Source: Dichotomocladium elegans (Eukaryota > Mucoromycota > Mucoromycetes > Mucorales > Lichtheimiaceae). From it: 64,000 nt of DNA. Shown here piece by piece: positions 55,456 through 64,000 of the stretch. How positions within the stretch are numbered: the first letter of the stretch is position 1; each line of letters opens with the position of its first letter. Under the pieces are notes generated by a model. That model saw only the letters and a list, made by a program, of their open reading frames with translations, searched no databases and was not told the DNA's origin. The position numbers were made by a program, and so were the translations under genes. The stretch spans positions 744,001 through 808,000 of the forward strand of contig JAIXMN010000012.1 of assembly GCA_025716815.1 (NCBI GenBank). Reading direction: 5' to 3'.

Positions 55456-57455
55456 CTGTCATACAATGCAAACAAACCCGAAGCATCGTACCTCAAAGCG
55501 TGGCTTGAAAGATTCACTTCATATCATTGCATTTGGAGACAAGCAGCACCGTAGGGATCAGCTCTCTTCCCATCGCCATTCCCGACTTTGAGCCACGAAT
55601 GTATAAGGTATAACGAGACGCAAGTCAGAGGCTTGAGGACTATAGTCAGATTCATCGTACTTTTCGAATCATCCGCGTAGCTTTGACGTGCTGGTCGCTG
55701 AACCCTGACCCTAGAGGAGCGATTCGCAATCACGTTTTCGTGCTGTTGATTGTGAAGCCGTCCACCATCATCGTATGTTCTTGGCCATTCGTAGGCAGGA
55801 AGTGCTCAAGTTACGCTAGTCCGTTATCTATTCAGGCCAGGCAGTGAGGGCGGGCGAAAAGGATATGCACTGTTTCCAATGACCTTTGGCAGATATAGAG
55901 TGAGCTTCTCCAGACTTTTTCCCCGGCTTATTGTTTACTAACGATGGATCTTACCCTACGATTGCTTGGCCTAATGAATCAAGTAGAATATTAGGGATAG
56001 CGAAGCCACGGGCTGTGTTGGAGAGACTTAGAAGAGCAAATGTACGAAAGCATTCGTCGATAGCTGTTAGACCGAGGTCAGCCAGATGGACTCATGACCA
56101 AGCGGGCTGACATGTCTCTGTCTTCTCTGGGCTGGGGAACAAGGAATCCGTGGTGTTCTCGATTTCAGATTGATACAGGCGACATGTAGTAAACGGCATG
56201 AGAGATGGGACCAGTTGATGAAGTCGGTCGGCGGTTAGTAATATCGAATGAAGCAAGTGGAACCAAATGCTGCAGGTCGAATGGTCGAGAGGCAAGTACA
56301 GAAAGCGACCTATTGATAGTCGGCGAGAAGCAGGCGATGATTCCAAAGCAAGCTGTTTGTAAATTTCTTAGGTGATCAATAGCCAGTCTGCATTGCCCTG
56401 GGAGCCACCCTCACAGTCACCCTCGGGCCAGTTCCAGCGTTTGTACGAAGACTGAAGATGACGGTGCTGGTGAGGTAGATTTTTCGTGTAAGCGCGAGAG
56501 TAGAAATCGAACACGAGTGTTTTCACGAACCTGTCAAAGCTGGACGTATCGACCATGGAGCCTTCTGTAATATATGAACAAGTCGCAGGTGAGGATTTCC
56601 TTGTAACCAGGCTGTTGAGGTCCCAGGACGTAAGGACTGGGCTCTAGGAGCGAGAGGAGAGGCATATCGAGGCAGATGGCTACGACAGCGCCACCGTTCA
56701 CCAGTCGTGCGGCAACTGGTCAAATTTCCGAAAAACCAAACTATCTACAGACATATGTAACGGTGGTTGCACACAGAAAATAATAGGTGGAACGAACAGC
56801 GAATGTGAACCACAAGTCGTTTTTGAGAGTAGGAGTGGAGTAGCGTCGTCACGGAGACACGCGGACACGTCCGATGCATCAGGAAATTACACTGATAGAT
56901 CTGATGCGATTGAGAAACCGGAGGCGAGAAGAAACTACTGTAGTGTTGGCGATAACGCGTGGACACGGGCTGAGTGCAGGGAGGTTGAATCCAATGGAAT
57001 AGCAGGTCAAAAAAAGGTCGGGCTGATAGCGCGGAGAGACCAGTGGGTATTCAACGTAAATAATTGCCCCATTGCTGGTGCGGTTGTGGAGCACTGAGAT
57101 GCCGATAACTGTTGATACAAAAATCCTGGCCAGGCGGGTATGTGCTAGGAAGACTGGTAGTTTGGGTCTTGTGGATAATGAAAGGTGCGTTCATTCAATT
57201 CTTTATTATCAATGGTATTTTAGATTATCATCTCGGTAGGTCTATCGCCATATATCACGGTACTTTTCATAATAAAAGCAATCTTCTGCGTCAGAGTTAT
57301 GCCTGCAGTGATCAATGTCGAAGCATAGTTCAAGTAGCGTATTTTCTCATTTTATACCATGTAAGGCCATTTTTTCTCGGCATTGGATGAATTCAATCTC
57401 CGACAAGGGCGAATTTTGCTTCCAGGAAAAGTGTATTCGTTCATTCTCAGACAGA
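55456..57455. other. 2 kb with a possible decayed multi-exon gene on the minus strand
   Basis: Minus-strand pieces look protein-like but do not join: NGAIIYVEYPLVSPRYQPDL near 57040, GGAVVAICLDMPLLSLLEPS and YVLGPQQPGYKEILTCDLF (about 56560-56690), EGSMVDTSSFDRFVKTLVFD and FYSRAYTKNLP (about 56480-56565), RLHQLVPSLMPFTTCRLYQS (about 56160-56230) and ECFRTFALLSLSNTARGFAI (about 56000-56060). I cannot name a family. It is either a gene whose introns I misread or a pseudogene. Confidence 0.3.
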
Positions 57456-58837
57456 ATGAAGCAACTGATCTTCAACAAGGGAATTCAAGGAGTTGACAAT
57501 GAGTATGAACTAAACTCTGACGACATACACAAGCCGACCTACGAGGAAGATTGTGGCTCAAACGATGTGGCTGGACATTCCTATCATGATACCGATAGCG
57601 GCCATGACGATGACACAGCATTTTGGTTCCCGGAAGAAGACGGACGATCTCAGATACAACAGCCGCAGCAGCGATGGCTACGGCCTTCACGATGGGCACA
57701 GACACGCGAATTGGTATACAGGTGGATAGACCGTCGACGTTTATGGGAATTTTCCACGAGATACCGCTGGTTTATCCTCATGTTTGTGTGCTTCTCGATC
57801 ATGAGCATAATAATGTTCACCTATCGAGTCCAGTTCCTTGAAGGTCTCGAGAAGCTGAGCAATACTGTTCGAGACATGGGTATAAGGTACGAAAAGAGAA
57901 AAGAATAGGCATCCGATAGCTTATACCTGGAAAATCCGCCCGCCTGATAGTGGCTACGTCCTCATGTCTTTCCTTATCTTCCTGAGCGCCTTTCCGCCCA
58001 TCATTGGCTACAGTCTCTTCCAAACCTTGTCTGGCTTCACATTTGGGTTTGCCAAGGGATTTCCCATTTCATATTGCAGCGCCCTTCTCGGAAGCATTGT
58101 CTGTTTCACGGTTTCACGGATATGGCTTAAAGGCTGGGTCACGCGCCTTATGACTCGCTATCCCAACTTGGAAGTGGTCGTTCATGCTGTTGAGAAAAAA
58201 GGGTTTAAGGTGATGCGATAATTCAATTGAAGGAACATAGGAGGCCTGCTCAACTCTTCTTTTTCGTCGCATTCGTAGCTTTTTTTGCTTATTCGTTTAT
58301 CGCCGTATCCATTTAACCTCCTGGTACGAAATGGAAACAAAGACTAATAATATAGGCAGTAGCTCATAGTCACTTACATTACCCCGTCAACAATAGAATG
58401 TCCTTTTCGCGGCTACCAATATCTCGCTCTTCAACTTTGCATTGGGGACAGCTATTTCTCTGACCAAGATCGCTCTCCACATTTACATCGGCGCCAATCT
58501 TACGTCCTTTGCAAAGCATCTAATGGGCGACGATGAGGACATGTCTGAAAGCGATCGACGGGCAGAGACAGCGCGTATCATCGCGGCTGCATTGGGATCT
58601 GTGCTTGCCTTTGCTGTAATGATATACATCTATTTTGTTGCAAAGCGCGCTATCAAACAAGTGGAACAAGGCGAGCTGAACGGAGAGGAGTCGATGGCAT
58701 TCCTCAGCCACCAGGAAGTCGGTGATGCCGACGCTGCTTCACTAGAAGATTGGATGGAATGGAATGATGATGACGACGACGAGAGTATGGATCATACCTA
58801 CCCAACGTCTAGAGATCTAGAGAGTGGTCGCAATTGA
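57456..58837 (+). CDS. TVP38/TMEM64 (VTT domain) membrane protein
   Basis: Golgi/endosome multi-pass protein of the DedA/VTT superfamily, some members of which scramble lipids. After an acidic cytoplasmic N-terminus (NEYELNSDDIHKP; DTDSGHDDDTAFWFPEEDG), exon 1 gives the first helix RWFILMFVCFSIMSIIMFTY. Exon 2 (from about 57948) reads SGYVLMSFLIFLSAFPPIIG and the re-entrant-loop core TLSGFTFGFAKGFPISYCSA, LLGSIVCFTVSRIWLKGWV. A short exon LFLLIRLSPYPFNLL and NVLFAATNISLFNFALGTAI SLTKIALHIYIGANL complete the domain. The tail is acidic (NDDDDDESMDHTYPTSRDLE). The R-x-x-P and G-x-x-x-G features of the family are present. The start at 57456 is chosen because upstream in-frame sequence looks non-coding; an earlier ATG at 57315 exists. 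Confidence 0.88.
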
Positions 58838-59821
58838 AGGATTTATTATCGTTAGCTCGTTCGAATTAAAGGTTACAACGTATGCAGGACAATCCTAGTT
58901 AGATTCTGGTATCTGCAAACTCGCAGTAATCATGCCCCGAGTTCAGCGATACAACAGATATCCATTGCAATAACTGCGTTGGTTCCTGACAAACCACATC
59001 ATGAGAGCGAATTATTCTTTAAAAGAAATGTACAACGTTGCTACCGATTTAGATCTGCTAATGTTTATGCGCCGTTTGCCCAAATTGAGCGTTCTACGGA
59101 ACAGCTTCATTCTTTATACCGGATTTCCTACCAATTAGGTAGGGATTAGGCCGATCGGTTTGGCGGTGCATAATCTCCTTAGGGTGGTCGGTGGACGGCC
59201 ACCGTTCCTCTGCAGTTCTTAAGATCACTATTATAGATCTCAGTGTACGCTGTATATTTTTTTATAATTCGAAAGATACTCACTTTGCGGTAACTTGTCG
59301 ATCGGTTATAGCTTTAACGGATTCATCCCTTACCACATTTGACGCAATGCAGCTGTAAGGATCTACTCCCAAAAAATTGTCTTGGTGCTTGGGCATCCTT
59401 CTTCCTACTGTTGCTCAAAAGTACAGAAAACTTTCCGGGCACCGATAGAAGTAGATGCGCATGCATTGTAAACTGTACGGTATGATGTATAGTTGTGGCA
59501 TTCTGAGCTGATAGAAGATAAAATGGTAAGAGTAATGAACTTATCTTTGTGCCCTGTTGATACTCTGCCAGCACTTCGTGATACGACGTCTATCTATATA
59601 CCTACATCTTGTCCCACTTGATGAGTAATTAGGTTGGCCACTTCGCATGGGAACCTAAGAAACAACGGAACGATCGACATTATGCATCCATTGCTACACG
59701 ACAGCAATTCATTCTGTCCCTGGATAGAGCAGAGCTTTTCTATTTATTTTCTTCATCCTTTTCCATCCTCCGTCTTTCTTCCGTCTTTCTTCCGTGATCT
59801 CTTTCTCCCCTCCCCTCTACG
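58838..59821. other. 984-base intergenic region
   Basis: 3' flank of the TVP38-like gene and 5' flank of the amine oxidase gene. A pyrimidine-rich tract (59750-59818, with CCGTCTTTCTT repeated) precedes the next start codon. The minus frame 59323-59574 is not gene-like. Confidence 0.5.
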
Positions 59822-61727
59822 ATGCGAGGCCTCTTTGCCGCTGCCTTTGCAGTTATTGCTTTTGTGAACTGCGCCGACGCGAGAACCATTCGCACCAAAG
59901 TAGCCATCCTTGGCGGTGGTGTAGCTGGCATCAGCGCTGCCCGAAACCTGACGGCTAATGGAATAACGGACTTCGTCATTGTGGATGCCCGCCACATTCT
60001 TGGCGGTAAAGTACTATCCAGTTTCATACAATGCTGGGGACTGACTATAGATGTATTTTCAGGCCGTGCACAAGATGTCCCATTCGCAGGTATCAATGTC
60101 GAAATCGGATGCAATTGGGTCCAGGGTCTAGGAACCAATCCAATCAATGAGCTTCGAGAGAAATATAACCTCAAGACCGTTTTAAATGATGGCGAAAATG
60201 TCGTCTTTCGAGACGCCAATGGGCTCGTCAATGCTACCGAGTCTATGAACGCGCAAGTGTCATATAAAACATGTCTTTATGATAACAACCATAATTAATG
60301 CATTTCTCGCTTTCACTCCTAATACAGGTACAGCGCCGCCTATGATGCCATTTTCAACTCTGCATGTGAGTACTCGTACTATGGATTTTCTGTAGACATT
60401 GCCCTAACACAAGGCGCTGTTTGGAAAAACTTCAGCTCAGCGTCTTGCAAGCGATCAGGTGGATCTATCGGCCCGGGCCGCATTGTCGATCGCGGACTGG
60501 TATGCCGAAGACGCCCTCGATAAGGCAGTTGAATACTACAACTTTGATTGGGAGATGGGTGAAGGACCCGAAGTATCGTACGTATTTGATTGTAATAGAG
60601 AAGATGCTTGCTACTAACAGACTATTGCTGTTTTGTATGTAGTTCATTGATTTATAGCATGCTCAATGATAACATGACGTACTCGGTCGCTTTTGGCCCC
60701 GATAGCGATGGTGATCAGTTTGTGATCGACCCTCGGTAAAGACGAAGCTACTTTCTCACCCCACTCCACTCCCCATTTACTACCACTAAGACCCCCGTAA
60801 TAACATATATACATAGTGGATTCAAGCACATTTTCTTAGCTGAAGCTGCTACATTTCTGAAGGAAGAGGATCCTCGCGTGCTTCTCAACACGTTGATAAC
60901 GAAGATCGAGTATGACCCGAATGGCGTGGTTGTCTATACCAACACCAGTGACACCATCCTTGCAGACTATGCCATCAGTACCTTCTCGTACGTTTAGGCC
61001 AAACTTAAATGCTATCGGTCTCAACCCACCGATCATCTTAACTCACTCGCCTTCACATAATTGTAGAGTTGGTGTTCTGAAGAGTCGCGATATTGAATGG
61101 TCACCCAAACTTCCGCCATGGAAAATCGAGGGTATCCATGGGTTTGATATGGCCACGTACCAAAAAATCTTCCTGAACTTTCCGTCGCAGTTCTGGGACG
61201 ATAATCAATACGTTGTGTACGTCGACCCGTCCCGTCGTGGTTATTTCAATGCGTGGCAAAACCTCAATGCGCCTGGGTTTGTTCCGAATACCAAAGACAC
61301 CAACATCTTTTTTGTGACCCTTACCGAGGACTGGGCTCACATGGCCGAGAGTATGACGGACAAGGAGATCCAGGACCGTGCTATGGAGGTGTTGCGAACC
61401 ATGTACGGCAACAATATCCCTGAGCCTACCGAGATACTTGTTCCTCGCTGGCATAGCAACCCCCTGTTCCGTGGAACGTATTCCAACTGGCCCATTGGAG
61501 AACTCGAGCAGCACCATATTAATATGAAGGCCCCGCTCCTCAACCGTGTTTTCTTTGCGGGTGAGGCCATGTCTCGCGAGTTTTACGGTTTCCTGCAGGG
61601 CTCTTGGTTCACTGGTGCAGAGGCAGCCGCATCCATCAAGCAGTGCTCATCGAAGCATGGATGTCCCCGCGCCGAATATTTCCCAGCCATTACCAACACT
61701 AATATTAAACCACACTATGTTACTTAG
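59822..61727 (+). CDS. secreted FAD-dependent amine (polyamine) oxidase
   Basis: Flavoenzyme expected to oxidise polyamines, releasing an aldehyde and hydrogen peroxide, outside the cell or in the secretory lumen. It starts with a signal peptide, MRGLFAAAFAVIAFVNCADA, then the dinucleotide-binding motif VAILGGGVAGISAARNLTAN and IVDARHILGG. After an intron come NVEIGCNWVQGLGTNPINEL, YSAAYDAIFNSA, LSIADWYAEDALDKAVEYYN, SVAFGPDSDGDQFVIDPRGF and ILADYAISTFSVGVLKSRDI. The long last exon has SPKLPPWKIEGIHGFDMATY, a substrate-cavity lysine-like K in YQKIFLNFPSQFW, NWPIGELEQHH, and the C-terminal FAD motif NRVFFAGEAMSREFYGFLQG. About six introns. Length and motif order match fungal polyamine oxidases; substrate is inferred. 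Confidence 0.9.
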
Positions 61728-62786
61728 ACTAATTCGCTCCACCTATATTTTTGTCTGTTAGAGAAAGTATAAAATATATTATTCCCATCTGCTGCAGCAT
61801 GTTTCCTATAAACTCATTTGATTCTCTAGGAATAACGAATTGAATAAATATGTATGCGCATTGGTTGAGTGGTTATCTAGTATCGTTAGTGGTAGAACAC
61901 GGGGGTCTTTTGTTCGCGACTATCGATATATTCGTATTTGTTTTGTCCCTTAAGGCATAGGGCATTTGAAAGCTACTGAGAAGCAAAGCGCAGGCACTCT
62001 AGTCGAGTTCTTTCCTTTCAGTTGATCGCCCCTCTCCCATCCCCGCCTTGCTTCATCCGGAACAGGACTTGCGGTATGCGATATTCAAGCAATAGGATAA
62101 ATTGCCATGGTAATACCTGCAGTAGATGTCTTTATTTCATGGGGTAGCGACAGTAGATATCTGACGGGGAAAAAAGCGAGCATTGCCTTATGGCGGACAT
62201 TCCCAGTTTTATATGTCGTTCTGGGAAGCAGAATGGAGCAGGATATGGCCTAGACGGCCTGGACTGGTATAGCTAATTTTGCGTTCCTCAATCATTTTTT
62301 TCTGTGTTACCTTTCTCCCCTTTCTATAAATACTAAATGGATTGCTGGGAAGGTAAACGTACGAAGTACTGCCAAATAATGAATTCGCTGGAGCAGTGAT
62401 AGCAAGACAATGCTGTCTAAGCGACAGTGAGACCACGCACAACATTCGACGGATCGGGCAGTTAACCTGCCAAAAGTCAATACAGATCAGGTATGCACCA
62501 TGTGTTTCGATCGATATGGCCGGAGCAACGGAACACCCATCCCACGAGAAAGAGTGCTTATTGGCATTCGTTATGGATGGCATAGGCCAGGAGGAGGGCC
62601 ATTCAAATGGTTAGATTACACGAGCATAAGCGGTTAAATATTAAACTGTGCCGGTCGGGCTTCCTTGCCCTCTCTTTCTGTCTTTCCGCAAAACACTGCC
62701 CTCCTTCGCCCGGACTCCCCCGTCCAGTCGACCCTATTCCCCCGCTCTGCCATTCCTTTAAGACCCTATCCCCGCCCGATCCTTAA
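61728..62786. other. 1.06 kb intergenic region
   Basis: No supported gene. GTTAGTGGTAGAACACGGGG near 61883-61902 resembles the D-arm of a tRNA, but no matching T-arm or acceptor stem follows. A C-rich pyrimidine tract (62690-62780) precedes the next gene and is probably its promoter. Confidence 0.45.
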
Positions 62787-63917
62787 ATGCCAAAACGACG
62801 CACTCTTAAGAAACACCAGCTCTACAGGCGTGCACCTTCTGAGACATCGGCAGCTGCGTCAGCGCCCGCCCCTTCCAGTCGTAAGAAAATTTATAATACA
62901 CCGCTCTCCCCCTTTTTCTCAGTGCTGCTTCGTCTTACTCAAACGCATATGCTTCCCCCCACTCTCTCTCTTTATTTTTCATTTTTCGTCTTTCTCAGAA
63001 TCCAGCAGCAACCCGGGTTTTGAGAACGGCGCAAAACAAAGCTTAAGCAATGCCTTTCCGACAGCGACGCAATCCAGTGCCAGCAAACCCGCATCGAGTG
63101 CTGCCGCCTCAAACAGCAGTGCTCCATCGAGAACAGCTTCAAAGGCACCAACCCACTCGGCGGCAGCGTCGCAGACGTCCTCGCCGTCGGCTTCAATGCA
63201 TGATCGATCGTCACTGTCATCAATAAATCCATCGTCATCGACGGCACTCCCTTCATCATCCCTGTCACCCTCAGTAGACACAAGTTCAATCTCTGGCAGT
63301 GCGATTGGCGCCATTGTAGCGATTATTATCATAATTTTATGCGGCGTGGCAGCCTACTTTTTCGTCAAACGGCAGCAAAAACGGACAGGTTTGGCAAACA
63401 ACCGTCTCACGCGCTTATCCATGGGGCCAACCTACAATGCCACAGTTGGTCATGGTATTGGATCTACGTATGAAAGCAATGCGCCGCCAGCCATGACAGC
63501 TCCTTATCCTTTCAACAACAGCGATTATAATGCCAGCGTGGCAAAACAGCAAGAAAAGTCGCCTGTTTTGGGAACGGGTCTTGTCCCGACGACGATAGTA
63601 ACGCCACCTCTAACCGTGAATGTGGCGGCCTCCACTGCCGCCACTGATGGTGCTGCTGCTACTAGCACCATTTTCACCCCTATTGCGGAGGCTCCACCGC
63701 CGTCCTGGTTACAAGAGCAACCGATCGGGACGTATGCTGTCCATGCGGGATACACGCCCACACTGAGCGATGAGATCTCGCTTCGTCCGGGCGATCAGGT
63801 CCAGGTACTGGTCGAGTATGACGACGGTTGGTGCCTGGGCACCAATCTCTCTGCTGGACATCAAAAGGGCGTCTTTCCCAAGCATTGCATTACACCTCCA
63901 ACGACAGATCAGCAGCA

Positions 63918-63958
<41 letters not shown>

Positions 63959-64000
63959 CATCGTCTGAAGTGACTCCGGCCGTCAACTTTATGGCAAACA
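62787..64000 (+). CDS. single-pass membrane protein with SH3 domain and polyglutamine tract, 3' end beyond window
   Basis: Exon 1 (about 62787-62880) begins MPKRRTLKKHQLYRRAPSET and is joined at AGTC/GTAAG to QSSNPGFENGAKQSLSNAFP. A Ser/Thr/Ala-rich, probably O-glycosylated stretch (to about 63290) precedes a transmembrane helix SGSAIGAIVAIIIIILCGVA with a basic stop-transfer KRQQKRTG. The cytoplasmic part holds an SH3 domain, GTYAVHAGYTPTLSDEISLR, then DDGWCLGTNLSAG and GVFPKHCI (about 63731-63897), followed by a glutamine run of about 16 residues in CAG/CAA codons (63911-63957). Ser/Thr-rich ectodomain, TM and SH3 is the layout of fungal membrane sensors such as Sho1- or Fus1-like proteins, but the single TM is not Sho1. 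No signal peptide is seen at this start. Confidence 0.75.

Noticed and set aside
61875..61935. tRNA D-arm-like GTTAGTGGTAGAACACGGGG
   Set aside because: No T-arm (GTTCGA-type with a stem) or acceptor stem follows within 75 bases; TTGTTCGCGACT does not pair.
63709..63957. Minus-strand ORF beginning with a run of leucines
   Set aside because: It is the antisense of the CAG/CAA polyglutamine tract of the SH3 protein.
1..64000. CRISPR arrays, operons, riboswitches or prokaryotic insertion sequences
   Set aside because: The DNA is eukaryotic with spliced genes; no regularly spaced direct repeats with unique spacers were seen.

Overview
The window looks like nuclear DNA from an early-diverging fungus, most likely Mucoromycota (Mucorales-like). 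Genes are split by many short introns of about 40-90 bases with GT...AG borders. The products are eukaryotic housekeeping proteins (RPB12, eIF2B-beta, SIN3, SEC13, ERV14/cornichon, RPN12, TAF6, a CHD remodeller, transaldolase). There are several decayed Tc1/mariner-type transposases of a kind common in Mucorales, a Zn2Cys6-PAS regulator with a GRPK-type tail, and a WNK kinase, which Dikarya generally lack. The species cannot be named from the sequence alone.

Layout. 0-8.3 kb: a CHD/Mit1-like remodeller (minus, C-terminus outside the window), RPB12 (minus) and eIF2B-beta (plus) sharing a 170-base divergent promoter, then a mitochondrial ribosomal protein of the mL59 type. 8.4-12.1 kb: transposon debris and a fragment of a small basic protein next to a dispersed repeat. 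12.1-18.0 kb: a SIN3 corepressor and a TMEM198-like seven-helix membrane protein. 18.6-21.4 kb: the best preserved Tc1 remnant and empty sequence. 21.4-34.6 kb: an inner nuclear membrane HeH/LEM-MSC protein, an orphan coiled-coil protein, a fucosyltransferase-like type II membrane enzyme, SEC13, ERV14 and RPN12. 35.3-40 kb: the WNK kinase, a transposon fragment and a LITAF-domain protein. 42.3-49.1 kb: transaldolase, TAF6, a CENP-H-like kinetochore protein and the Zn2Cys6-PAS regulator, all on the minus strand. 49.1-57.4 kb: gene-poor accessory DNA dominated by a nearly perfect inverted repeat. Its arms are 1462 and 1460 bases around a 310-base unshared spacer (52224-55455). 57.4-64 kb: a TVP38/TMEM64 protein, a secreted polyamine-oxidase-like flavoenzyme and the start of a membrane-anchored SH3 protein cut by the window edge.

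The genes do not form one pathway. They fall into loose functional groups: chromatin and transcription (CHD, SIN3, TAF6, RPB12, Zn2Cys6-PAS), nuclear envelope and kinetochore (Heh/Src1, CENP-H), and the secretory route (SEC13, ERV14, TVP38, fucosyltransferase-like). The most unusual structure is the long palindrome. Its two arms differ, as far as I can read, only by three small indels. One is a CA-repeat length change that changes which upstream reading frame joins a shared downstream frame. Exon borders were read by eye from splice consensus and protein continuity and need transcript support.
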